Assembly (NCBI GenBank): GCA_027443745.1
Contig: DAIAZB010000125.1
Coordinates: 1 to 5,509, forward strand
Source: Thiomonas sp.
Lineage (GTDB): Bacteria; Pseudomonadota; Gammaproteobacteria; Burkholderiales; Burkholderiaceae
Direction: 5' to 3'
Length of the DNA: 5,509 bases
In this document: positions 1-5,509 of the stretch, in pieces
Layout of the letters: each line of letters begins with the position of its first letter
Numbering within the stretch: position 1 is the first letter of the stretch
Translations under genes and position numbers: made by a program
Notes under the pieces: generated by a model
Databases searched by the model: none
What the model was told of the DNA's origin: nothing
What the model saw: only the letters and a program-made list of their open reading frames with translations

Positions 1-570
1 TATTTCTGGGTCCAGGCCGAAAGTCTGGCCGCTGCCGCACACCTCGCGCTGCGTTTGGGCGAGCAGCGCTACTGGGACTGGTACGACCGCATCTGGACGT
101 ATGCCTGGACGCACTTCGTCGATCACGTCCACGGCGCCTGGTATCGCATCCTCGCTCCCGACAACACCAAGCTGACCGACGAGAAAAGCCCCGCCGGCAA
201 GACCGACTATCACACCATGGGCGCCTGCCACGACGTGCTGCGCGCCCTGGGCGCCGCGCAGGCGCGGCTGCGCCATGCGGTGCTGATGACGTTCGCGCCT
301 GGCACTTCGCAGGCGCGCATCGCGCAGCATCTGCAGGGTTTCGCCCAAATGGCCACGCGCATCAGCGGCATCGCAGCGGTGGAGGCAGGCCCCAACATCA
401 GCCCCGAGCGGCTGAATCATGGCTACACGCACGCGGCCATGCTGAGTTTTCTCGACGCCGCGGACCGCGACACCTATCTCCACCATCCGGCGCACAGCGC
501 CTTCGCGCAAAGCCTGAGGGCGGATCTGGCAGCCATTCTGGTGTGCGATTTTCAGGCGGGCCAGACATGA
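1..570 (+). CDS. AGE-family sugar epimerase/isomerase with C-terminal Dabb domain, 3' end only
   Basis: The reading frame is open from the first base and stops at TGA 568-570, giving the last 189 residues of a longer protein whose start lies upstream. Window residues 1 to about 85 look like the end of an N-acylglucosamine 2-epimerase (AGE) (alpha/alpha)6 barrel: YFWVQAE, RYWDWYDRIW, HGAWY, then GKTDYHTMGAC. In this family the His of the terminal YH motif (here residue 71, bases 211-213) is one of the catalytic acid/base histidines that epimerise or isomerise sugars such as mannose, glucose or N-acylglucosamines. Residues 90-189 are a separate Dabb (dimeric alpha/beta barrel) domain: LRHAVLMTF at its start, then PNISPERLNHGYTHA, the YLHHPAH motif and a final VCDF strand. 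AGE enzymes normally stop near 400 residues, so the Dabb part is an appended domain whose role here is unknown. The neighbouring porin and sugar importer fit a carbohydrate function. The substrate cannot be assigned. Confidence 0.88.
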   Translation, partial: YFWVQAESLAAAAHLALRLGEQRYWDWYDRIWTYAWTHFVDHVHGAWYRILAPDNTKLTDEKSPAGKTDYHTMGACHDVLRALGAAQARLRHAVLMTFAPGTSQARIAQHLQGFAQMATRISGIAAVEAGPNISPERLNHGYTHAAMLSFLDAADRDTYLHHPAHSAFAQSLRADLAAILVCDFQAGQT

Positions 571-674
571 GACGTCCGCGCAGTGAATGCCAGCAAGTGG
601 TCTGGAAATCTGGCCGGGTTGACCCGCAGACGGACCTGCGCATTCTGGTGCCCGCCGCCGTGGAAACCTGGTGA
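567..674 (+). CDS. possible small ORF, 35 codons, coupled to the epimerase stop
   Basis: An ATG at 567-569 overlaps the epimerase TGA in an ATGA arrangement, and the frame runs to TGA 672-674. It would encode a 35-residue peptide that begins MRRPRSECQQ and ends PAAVETW. Codon third positions are mostly G or C, as in the flanking genes, and base composition turns AT-rich only after this ORF ends. Both points make coding plausible. There is no signal peptide, no membrane segment and no family I recognise. The upstream sequence (TTTTCAGGCGGGCC) offers only a poor ribosome binding site, so expression would depend on re-initiation. It could equally be a chance open stretch or the remnant of a longer gene. 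Confidence 0.22.
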   Translation: MRRPRSECQQVVWKSGRVDPQTDLRILVPAAVETW

Positions 675-691
675 AAAAGGAATGTCGGGGT

Positions 692-721
692 ATTGCAACA
701 TGCTGCATTGCAATATGTTGC
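692..721. repeat. tandem 15-bp repeat, possible regulator binding site
   Basis: Two directly adjacent 15-bp units, ATTGCAACATGCTGC (692-706) and ATTGCAATATGTTGC (707-721), match at 13 of 15 positions. Within the pair, GCAACAT (695-701) and ATGTTGC (715-721) also form a 7-bp inverted repeat. The second unit is itself nearly palindromic (GCAA-TATG-TTGC). The block ends 7 bp before the candidate -35 box of the porin promoter, which is where activator sites commonly sit. The regulator family cannot be named from this. Confidence 0.45.
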
Positions 722-728
722 TCTTTGC

Positions 729-757
729 TTGCGAGTGGGCAGACGCATTCATATTAT
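729..757 (+). promoter_or_regulatory. candidate sigma70-type promoter for the porin
   Basis: TTGCGA (729-734, 4 of 6 to TTGACA) and TATTAT (752-757, 5 of 6 to TATAAT) are separated by exactly 17 bp in the most AT-rich part of the gap. Transcription would begin around 763-765, leaving about 165 nt of untranslated leader before the porin ATG. The weak -35 box and the repeat just upstream would suit a promoter that needs an activator. The assignment rests on consensus matching by eye. Confidence 0.45.
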
Positions 758-761
758 GAAT
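747..761. promoter_or_regulatory. perfect 15-bp palindrome over the -10 box, likely operator
   Basis: ATTCATATTATGAAT reads the same on both strands except for its central base, and it completely covers the candidate -10 box at 752-757. A dimeric repressor bound here would block RNA polymerase directly. Its length and symmetry suit many winged-helix or helix-turn-helix dimers, and IclR-type operators in proteobacteria can look similar. Which family binds is a guess. No regulator gene lies inside the window. Confidence 0.5.
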
Positions 762-883
762 CAACAATGACATGGGAGTCAGGAGGAGGAGGCCAATCGA
801 TTCAACATCCAAGACGTTGTGACTTGATACAGCATGATTTTTGAGGCGCGAGAGGGCGTTTCATCAACGCGTTACATCAACAA

Positions 884-905
884 TTCCGAGCATGAAGCCT
901 CGGAA
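884..905 (+). promoter_or_regulatory. hairpin in the porin leader
   Basis: TTCCGAG (884-890) and CTCGGAA (899-905) form a perfect 7-bp stem around an 8-nt loop (CATGAAGC). The stem ends 11 nt before the GGAG ribosome binding site (917-920) of the porin gene. No U-run follows, so it is not a normal intrinsic terminator. It could stabilise the message or shape access of ribosomes or a small RNA to the start. It may also be incidental. Confidence 0.35.
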
Positions 906-928
906 CTTTAATAAACGGAGATAAGGTC

Positions 929-2224
929 ATGAAGCTTATTGCAAGGATGAATCTGTCCGCCGTGGGGTTGGCGGTGGCGGCGGCTTTCGGGATGGCCGCG
1001 CCGGCACATGCCGACACGTTCGGCTTCAACGGTTATTTTCGTGCCGGCGCCGGCACGACGTCCGCCAGCTCCAATGGCGGTCCGGCGCGCCAGTGCTACA
1101 ACCTGCCTGGCCTTGATGCTGGGCATTACCGGTTGGGTAATGAGTGCAATTTGTACGGCGAATTCGGTTTCAACGATTACGGCACGGCAAACGGGGTCAA
1201 ATACCACAATATGGTGATGATCAACGAATACAGCCCCGGCACCGACATTGGAACCTCCTACGCCAGCTTCGAGCAGATGTATTCGGAAATCAGCGGCGTC
1301 GATTTTGCCCCCAACGTGCATTTCTGGGCCGGCAAGCGTTTCTACGGCCGTGCCAATATCGACATGCTCGACCATTTCTTCGTGCGCATGGATGGCGTGG
1401 GCGGCGGTGCCGACAATATCGGCCTTGGCCCCGGAAAACTCGGCTTGGCGTATTTCGGCTCTGACTCCTATGCCGGGTTTGGCGACAACGCGACCAGCTT
1501 GTCCCCGACGTCTGGTCGTCGGTTTAACTTTGATTACACCGGCCTTCCCGTCAACCCAGGCGGCACATTGCGCATCACGGGTACCGTGACCAAGAGCAAC
1601 GCCGTTGGCGGCACCACGGGCGAAGCGATCAGCTTCCAGCACAACCAGGACATCCCTGCGCTCGGCGCCGGCAACGTGTTGTGGCTGCAACTGGCGCGCG
1701 GTTCAGCATCCTTGGCGCAAAACTTTGGTGTCGGCACCTCTCCAACCAGCGCCAAGGCCTACCGTCTTGCTGATGCGCTGAATTGGCAAGTCGGCAACTT
1801 CAGCGGCCAAGCGAACCTGGTCTACGGTCACCACGATGCCGGTTCGGCGAACGATACGTTTGCCTACCCCAATGGTCTGGTGGCGTACAAAAACACCTCG
1901 ATCGGTGCGCGCTTCGCCTATGCCCTGACCAACAACCTGCGGGTGATCGGCCAGCTCGGTCACATGACCAAATCCCCCGACGGCAACCCCACCGAGAAGC
2001 TGACCATCGCCACCATCGGTCTGGGCATCGTTCCCGACGCCAAGGTGTATTACTCGCGGCCTGAAATCCGCCTGTACTTCACCCATGCGTCCTGGAATGC
2101 GGCCGCAGCAAACGATCCCGCCAACGCGAATTACAACGGTGACAATGGGCTGCCGGGTTATCAAGTGAACGGCGCCTCCACCAGCGGCAACAGCGTCGGC
2201 GTCCAGGTCGAAACCTGGTTCTGA
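929..2224 (+). CDS. LamB-family carbohydrate porin (maltoporin-like)
   Basis: The 431-residue product should be a trimeric 18-stranded outer-membrane barrel that passes sugars by facilitated diffusion. Residues 1-28 form a Sec signal peptide with a likely cut at AHA|DT, leaving about 403 residues, close to the 421 of mature E. coli LamB. LamB-type landmarks are visible: FNGYFRAG at 33-40 (LamB has HGYARSG); C56 and C73 bracketing YRLGNEC, matching the LamB disulfide; HFWAGKRFYGR at 131-141; DNIGLGPGKLGLAYF at 162-176; RPEIRLYFTHASWN at 377-390; and a terminal ETWF ending in Phe, as needed for barrel assembly. Y36, Y76 and W430 match LamB aromatic 'greasy slide' positions, supporting sugar passage. 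The ATG at 929 is chosen because GGAG (917-920) lies 8 nt upstream and the signal peptide follows at once. The gene appears monocistronic, with its own promoter region and a strong terminator. The specific sugar is unknown, so lamB is not assigned. Confidence 0.93.
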   Translation: MKLIARMNLSAVGLAVAAAFGMAAPAHADTFGFNGYFRAGAGTTSASSNGGPARQCYNLPGLDAGHYRLGNECNLYGEFGFNDYGTANGVKYHNMVMINEYSPGTDIGTSYASFEQMYSEISGVDFAPNVHFWAGKRFYGRANIDMLDHFFVRMDGVGGGADNIGLGPGKLGLAYFGSDSYAGFGDNATSLSPTSGRRFNFDYTGLPVNPGGTLRITGTVTKSNAVGGTTGEAISFQHNQDIPALGAGNVLWLQLARGSASLAQNFGVGTSPTSAKAYRLADALNWQVGNFSGQANLVYGHHDAGSANDTFAYPNGLVAYKNTSIGARFAYALTNNLRVIGQLGHMTKSPDGNPTEKLTIATIGLGIVPDAKVYYSRPEIRLYFTHASWNAAAANDPANANYNGDNGLPGYQVNGASTSGNSVGVQVETWF

Positions 2225-2275
2225 TCGGTTGTCTCGCAACCCGTTGCATTACGAGTCTCTCCAGAGTAGGACTTG

Positions 2276-2314
2276 AGCCAGCGCCGTTTCTTCGGAAGCG
2301 GGCTGGCTTTTTTT
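2276..2314 (+). terminator. strong intrinsic terminator after the porin
   Basis: AGCCAGC (2276-2282) pairs with GCTGGCT (2302-2308). The inner stem continues through CC/GG and further pairs, with one bulged G (2283) and one G-T wobble. It closes on the very stable C(TTCG)G tetraloop at 2290-2295. A run of seven T (2308-2314) follows. It begins 51 bp after the porin stop and should isolate the porin from the next gene. Confidence 0.93.
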
Positions 2315-2438
2315 ATGGCCGGGTCCGGCACGCTGACTGCGGCAGGCTGTGGGCGCAACCCTGGTCTTGCCTGCGCGGGAAGGCCGAGCGGATTAGGCTA
2401 GAGTTATTCACCCATTCATCATCAAGCAGGAACGCACC

Positions 2439-3299
2439 ATGAACGCAAAAATCCCGTTGCTCGCGCCCATCGGGCTGGCGCTTGCCTTGTCTCTCGGCAG
2501 CACTCCAGCGGCGCAGGCCGGGTGGCTCGGCTCGGCCTTCGGGCAAAGCGCCCCGCGGCTGGCAATGGCCGAGCCGGGCCGCACCGAATGGCAGATCGGC
2601 GAGTTTTCCCTGATTCACATCGTGCCGGCCGAGAGCGGCGCGGCGCCGAACCAGCAGCCCGTCACGCTCCCCATCGAGGGCCTGGGTCGTGCCCTGAGTT
2701 CAATCAACTTCGCTGCCAAGGATGGGGAAGAACCCTTGTTCGGCAACGCAGAGCTCGAAGACCTGGTGCCCGCGCTGGCGCACGCCTTGGCGACCGCGCA
2801 GCCAGGGCAGGACATCGTCTTTTCAAGCGCATCGCGCCGAAACGGCGCGTTCTTCGTCGGGCCCACGGCGGTGACGGGGCGGATTTTCGTGCATGACGGC
2901 AAGCTCGATCTCATCGTGCATGACGCGCGCGACAACTTCTACGACCAATATCGCGGCTCCATGCAAAAGCCGGTCTTCCACTATGGCAACCGGAGCGTTG
3001 CAGGCAAGGTGCAGTTGTCGAGTCCCATGGCGAGCAACAAGCGGGCCGACTGGCTGCAGATTGCGCTTCAGCAGATCCAGGCGCCCAACGCGGTTGCAAC
3101 CCCCAACGCTGCCGCAGCGCCGAACGCGCCGAGCACCGCAGCCCCGATGGCCGTGCCGCAGCCCAGCCAGAACTATCCGCGCAACAGCCCCGAGGGGATC
3201 GAGCATCGACTGGCGATTCTGAAGGACGCGTACCAGCGCGGCCTGATCACGAAGCAGGAGTATGACGAAAAGCGGGCGGAACTCGTCAAGGCGTTTTGA
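2439..3299 (+). CDS. exported SHOCT-domain protein of unknown function
   Basis: The 286-residue product starts with a Sec signal peptide (residues 1-27: MNAKIP, a Leu/Ala/Ile-rich core, then AAQA|GW). There is no lipobox cysteine, so it is probably soluble in the periplasm or held by a partner. Residues about 48-212 form a mixed alpha/beta region that I do not recognise, with strand-like stretches such as QDIVFSS, GAFFVGP and KLDLIVHD. Residues 213-249 are a low-complexity Ala/Pro/Asn linker with repeated PNA units (APNA, TPNA, APNA). Residues 253-286 are a SHOCT (short C-terminal) domain: a helix IEHRLAILKDAYQRG, then LITKQEYDEKRAELVKAF. SHOCT modules are usually thought to mediate oligomerisation or protein contacts. 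The start is set by AGGA at 2428-2431, 7 nt before ATG, and by the signal peptide. The porin terminator lies upstream, so the gene needs its own promoter. I see no convincing one in the gap. It converges on the ABC operon. The SHOCT call is firm, but the function is not inferable. Confidence 0.85.
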   Translation: MNAKIPLLAPIGLALALSLGSTPAAQAGWLGSAFGQSAPRLAMAEPGRTEWQIGEFSLIHIVPAESGAAPNQQPVTLPIEGLGRALSSINFAAKDGEEPLFGNAELEDLVPALAHALATAQPGQDIVFSSASRRNGAFFVGPTAVTGRIFVHDGKLDLIVHDARDNFYDQYRGSMQKPVFHYGNRSVAGKVQLSSPMASNKRADWLQIALQQIQAPNAVATPNAAAAPNAPSTAAPMAVPQPSQNYPRNSPEGIEHRLAILKDAYQRGLITKQEYDEKRAELVKAF

Positions 3300-3306
3300 C
3301 GATGCG

Positions 3307-3337
3307 GCGCCGCCAAGCCTCGCGGGCTCGGCGGCGC
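3307..3337. terminator. GC-rich hairpin between convergent genes
   Basis: GCGCCGCC (3307-3314) pairs with GGCGGCGC (3330-3337). After an A/C mismatch, AGCC (3316-3319) pairs with GGCT (3325-3328) around a 5-nt loop. The hairpin starts 7 bp after the stop of the SHOCT gene and lies 36 bp beyond the stop of the permease gene on the other strand. No T-run follows on either strand, so it would be a non-canonical or Rho-assisted terminator, or an mRNA 3'-end stabiliser serving both directions. Confidence 0.45.
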
Positions 3338-3372
3338 AGGCTGCATGGCGCCATGGTTCGCGCCACGGGGAC

Positions 3373-4632
3373 TCAGGCCCGGCCGTGTGACACGCGCGAT
3401 TGGCGTGCCAGCGAGTCGACGATCACGGCGATGGCCAGCACACCGCCGGTGATCATGTAGCGCAGCGACGACGACAGGTCGAGCAGCGTCAGTCCGCTGG
3501 AGATGGATTGGATGACGATGATGCCCAGCAGGGCGGAATAGGCGCTGCCGCGGCCACCGAAGAGGCTGGTTCCACCGATCACGGCAGCGGCGATGGCATT
3601 GAGATTGACATCGCCCGTGCCGGCCTGCTGGCTTGCCGAGGCCAGGCGCGCCGAGGCGAGCACGCCGCCGAATGCGGCGAGCATCGAGCACAGGACGAAG
3701 ACGCTGGTGTAGATCAGCCGAACGTTGATGCCGGCGCGGCGCGCGGCTTCGCGATTGCCGCCCACCGCATGCACGGCGCGGCCCCATTGGGTGCGTGTCA
3801 GGGCGTAGCCCATCACGATGACGAGGCCGACGAAGATGCCGAACATCCAGGGGACGCCGCGGTCCAGGTTGAAGTAGTAGACGAGGAATTCCAGCACGAC
3901 CGTGATGACGATGGCGCGCAGCAGCAATGCGTTCATCGACTCCGAGGACAGGCCGGCCTGCCGGCGCCGGGCGGCTGTGCGAAAGCCCGTCACGAACATC
4001 AGGAGGCCCGCCAGAGTCACCACCAGATAGGCAACGCTGTGCGGCATGAACAAGGACTGGCCGAGATTGACCAGACCGGACCCGTACGGCAGGTTGATCG
4101 ACCCGGTGGGCCCGAGAATGTAGAGTTGCATGCCGAGGATCGCGAGCAAACCCGCGAGGGTGGACACGAAACTGGGCATGCCGAAGCGGTTGAACAGTTG
4201 GGCGTAGATGAATCCGATGAGCGCGCCGCTCAGGACCGCAGCGGCAATCGCAAGCCCGACGGGCCAGCCTTGGTTGACCCACAGCACACCCACCAGCGCC
4301 GAGGCGAATCCGCTGACCGAGCCGACCGACAGGTCGATCTCCCCGAGCATCAGGATGCAGACGATGCCCAGCGAAATCACCCCCACCGTGGAGGCGTCGA
4401 ACAGCATGTTCACGAGATTGTTGCTGGACAGGAAGATGGGGTTCAGGCTCTGGAAGATGGTCCAGATGATGGCCAGCCCGACAACCACCGGCAGCGAGCC
4501 GATGTCGCCCGAGCGCACGCGGTCGATGAAGGTGCGAATCGCTCCGGCGATGCCGCGCTCATGCTTCACACGCTCGTCGCTGCGGTCGAGCAGCGGCTTG
4601 GCTTGCGGGGTCTCTCCAGTGTCGGTGGTCAT
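3373..4632 (-). CDS. sugar ABC transporter permease, XylH-type
   Basis: The 419-residue protein is an inner-membrane permease of the monosaccharide importer class (CUT2; RbsC/XylH superfamily). It forms the membrane channel, normally as a homodimer, for a sugar delivered by a periplasmic binding protein. After a charged cytoplasmic N-terminus (1-45), about ten hydrophobic segments follow. Landmarks are GEIDLSVGS (97-105), the signature of this class; FRTAARRRQAGL (217-228) and DRGVP (257-261), typical of XylH rather than the shorter RbsC; TRTQWGRAVHAVGGNREAARRAGIN (279-303), the loop that contacts the ATPase; and AVIGGTSLFGG (350-360). The length fits XylH (about 393) better than RbsC (about 320). 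The start codon overlaps the ATPase stop as ATGA (4629-4632), and GAGAG lies just upstream, so translation is probably coupled. Xylose is only one possibility, because XylH-like permeases also serve other sugars. Confidence 0.93.
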   Translation of the reverse strand: MTTDTGETPQAKPLLDRSDERVKHERGIAGAIRTFIDRVRSGDIGSLPVVVGLAIIWTIFQSLNPIFLSSNNLVNMLFDASTVGVISLGIVCILMLGEIDLSVGSVSGFASALVGVLWVNQGWPVGLAIAAAVLSGALIGFIYAQLFNRFGMPSFVSTLAGLLAILGMQLYILGPTGSINLPYGSGLVNLGQSLFMPHSVAYLVVTLAGLLMFVTGFRTAARRRQAGLSSESMNALLLRAIVITVVLEFLVYYFNLDRGVPWMFGIFVGLVIVMGYALTRTQWGRAVHAVGGNREAARRAGINVRLIYTSVFVLCSMLAAFGGVLASARLASASQQAGTGDVNLNAIAAAVIGGTSLFGGRGSAYSALLGIIVIQSISSGLTLLDLSSSLRYMITGGVLAIAVIVDSLARQSRVSHGRA

Positions 4633-5456
4633 GGCTGCTCTCGGTCGTGAGTCTGATGGAGTTGGGCCTCACGCCGCTCGGATCGACGCGAGACGGAGTT
4701 GTCCGTGGCGCCCGTGATGGCGCTCACCAGTTCCTGGTTCGAGGCATCGGGATGGAAGACGCCGTTGTTGCGGCCGAGCCGAAGCACCACGATTCGATCG
4801 GCGACGGCGCGCACATCCTCCATGTTGTGGCTGATCATGAGCACGCCGAGACCGCGGTCGCGGACGCGCTCGATCAGGTCGAGAACCTCGGCCGTCTGCG
4901 CAACGCCGAGCGCCGCGGTCGGCTCGTCGAGCAAGATCAGCTTCGGCTCGAGCAGCAGCGAGCGGGCGATGGCGACGGTCTGACGCTGGCCGCCAGAGAG
5001 CGACGCAACCGGGATGCGAACGCTCGGAATGCGTGCCGACAGCTCCTTGAGCAGCGTCCACGCCTTGAGTTCCATCGCCACCTCGTCCAGGCGCAGCGCC
5101 TGCAGTTCCCTGCCGAGAAAAATGTTGGCGACGACATCCAGGTTCTCGCACAGCGCCAGGTCCTGGAAGACGGTGGCGATGCCCAGCGCCAGCGAAGCGC
5201 TCGGATCCTCGAGGGTCACGGGCTTGCCGCAGAACGCCATGGTCCCGGCGGTTGGCTGATGCACGCCGGCAAGGACCTTGACCAAGGTCGATTTGCCGGC
5301 GCCATTGTCGCCGACCAGCGCAACGACCTCGCCCGCATGGACGTCAAGATCGATGTCGGTCAGCGCCGCCACCGCGCCGAAGCGCTTGGAGACTCCGCGA
5401 AGGCTGAGGACGGGTTCGCCGGTGGGTGCCGGCCGTTGCGCGTGGGCGGGTTCCAT
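4629..5456 (-). CDS. sugar ABC transporter ATP-binding protein, single nucleotide-binding domain
   Basis: The 275-residue cytoplasmic ATPase would power the permease encoded immediately downstream. All catalytic elements are present: Walker A GDNGAGKST (49-57), Q-loop Gln98 in VFQD, signature LSGGQRQ (153-159), Walker B LILLDEP (173-179) with catalytic Glu178, the D-loop region AALG (181-184), and switch His210 in ISHN. It has one nucleotide-binding domain, like FrcA of rhizobia and the short XylG of some bacteria. The XylG, RbsA and MglA proteins of E. coli carry two fused domains in about 500 residues. It therefore presumably works as a homodimer. The last 25 residues are a charged tail overlapping the permease start. 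ATG at 5456 lies 5 nt after the stop of the binding-protein gene. I see no clear ribosome binding site there, so re-initiation from the upstream gene is likely. The sugar is not determined. Confidence 0.93.
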   Translation of the reverse strand: MEPAHAQRPAPTGEPVLSLRGVSKRFGAVAALTDIDLDVHAGEVVALVGDNGAGKSTLVKVLAGVHQPTAGTMAFCGKPVTLEDPSASLALGIATVFQDLALCENLDVVANIFLGRELQALRLDEVAMELKAWTLLKELSARIPSVRIPVASLSGGQRQTVAIARSLLLEPKLILLDEPTAALGVAQTAEVLDLIERVRDRGLGVLMISHNMEDVRAVADRIVVLRLGRNNGVFHPDASNQELVSAITGATDNSVSRRSERREAQLHQTHDREQP

Positions 5457-5461
5457 GTCGG

Positions 5462-5509
5462 TTACGGCGTGATGCCGAGCTTCTTGCAGCCGGCGATGTA
5501 GCTGCCGAC
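5462..5509 (-). CDS. 3' end of the sugar-binding protein gene of the ABC importer (partial)
   Basis: Reading leftward from the window edge, an open frame of 15 codons ends at TAA (5464-5462) and encodes VGSYIAGCKKLGITP. Its stop lies 5 nt before the ATPase start. That is the usual place of the periplasmic substrate-binding protein gene in importers of this class (binding protein, ATPase, permease). A short C-terminal helix ending in a Gly/Pro tail also suits such proteins. Identity is inferred mainly from position, as too little sequence is present to recognise the family on its own. Confidence 0.6.
   Translation of the reverse strand, partial: VGSYIAGCKKLGITP

Larger units (their letters stand above)
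571..928. other. 358-bp gap between epimerase and porin genes
   Basis: The first 100 bp are GC-rich and hold a possible 35-codon ORF. From about 680 the sequence becomes AT-rich and holds the tandem 15-bp repeat, the candidate promoter and the palindrome. The rest (about 765-928) would be the porin leader. It contains a purine run AGGAGGAGGAGG (781-792) that looks like a strong ribosome binding site but has no ATG, GTG or TTG at a suitable distance. It also holds a 25-codon open frame (834-911) and a 7-bp hairpin. I see no terminator for the epimerase gene here, so some read-through into the porin is possible. Confidence 0.6.

Noticed and set aside
692..721. Tandem repeat taken as the beginning of a CRISPR or larger repeat array.
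   Set aside because: There are only two adjacent 15-bp copies with no spacers and no further copies nearby.
781..792. AGGAGGAGGAGG taken as the ribosome binding site of a gene.
   Set aside because: No ATG, GTG or TTG lies within a normal distance downstream, so it is recorded only as a decoy-like element in the leader.
818..833. Possible CRP-type site starting TGTGA.
   Set aside because: The second half (ACAGC) does not match TCACA, so the symmetric site is missing.
908..1690. Open frame of about 260 codons on the minus strand opposite the porin gene.
   Set aside because: The plus strand encodes a full LamB-like porin with signal peptide and ribosome binding site. The antisense product has no recognisable features.
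2367..2404. Promoter for the SHOCT gene using TTGCCT and TAGGCT or TAGAGT.
   Set aside because: The -10 matches are poor and none of the spacings falls at 16-18 bp, so it does not deserve a feature.
3400..4650. Open frame of about 416 codons on the plus strand opposite the permease gene.
   Set aside because: It mirrors a GC-rich membrane-protein gene. Its product is rich in His, Asp, Glu and Gln with no recognisable fold, while the minus strand encodes a clear permease with all its motifs.
4647..5501. Open frame of about 284 codons on the plus strand opposite the ATPase gene.
   Set aside because: The ATPase on the minus strand has every Walker, signature and switch motif. The opposite frame is a codon-bias shadow that also runs through the end of the binding-protein gene.

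Overview
The window is high-GC, with strongly GC-biased third codon positions. It encodes Gram-negative envelope proteins: an outer-membrane LamB-type porin, a Sec-exported SHOCT protein and a periplasmic-binding-protein ABC importer. The protein style suggests a betaproteobacterium, probably Burkholderiales. That placement is inferred from composition and protein flavour, as no rRNA or other phylogenetic marker is present. There are no tRNA or rRNA genes, CRISPR arrays, insertion sequences or phage genes.

Layout, left half, plus strand: (1) the 3' end of a gene whose product joins the C-terminal part of an N-acylglucosamine 2-epimerase (AGE) family sugar epimerase/isomerase to a Dabb (stress-responsive alpha/beta barrel) domain; (2) a 358-bp gap that is GC-rich with a possible 35-codon ORF at first, then AT-rich with a tandem 15-bp repeat, a promoter-like element whose -10 box lies inside a perfect 15-bp palindrome, and a leader of about 165 nt with a hairpin; (3) a LamB-like carbohydrate porin; (4) a strong intrinsic terminator; (5) an exported protein of unknown function ending in a SHOCT domain.

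Layout, right half, minus strand, convergent with the left half: an ABC sugar importer in the order binding protein (only its last 15 codons are inside), single-domain ATPase and XylH-type permease. The ATPase and permease overlap by ATGA, and only 5 nt separate the binding-protein stop from the ATPase start. A GC-rich hairpin separates the two converging groups.

Working picture: an epimerase/isomerase, an outer-membrane sugar channel and an inner-membrane monosaccharide importer together look like part of a carbohydrate uptake and processing locus. The porin would pass the sugar through the outer membrane, the ABC system would pump it in, and the AGE enzyme would interconvert the hexose or its derivative. 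The actual sugar cannot be read from the sequence. The SHOCT protein has no obvious place in this scheme.

No clearly new defence, mobile or RNA system is visible. The most interesting points are the AGE-Dabb fusion, the compact control region before the porin, and the exported SHOCT protein.
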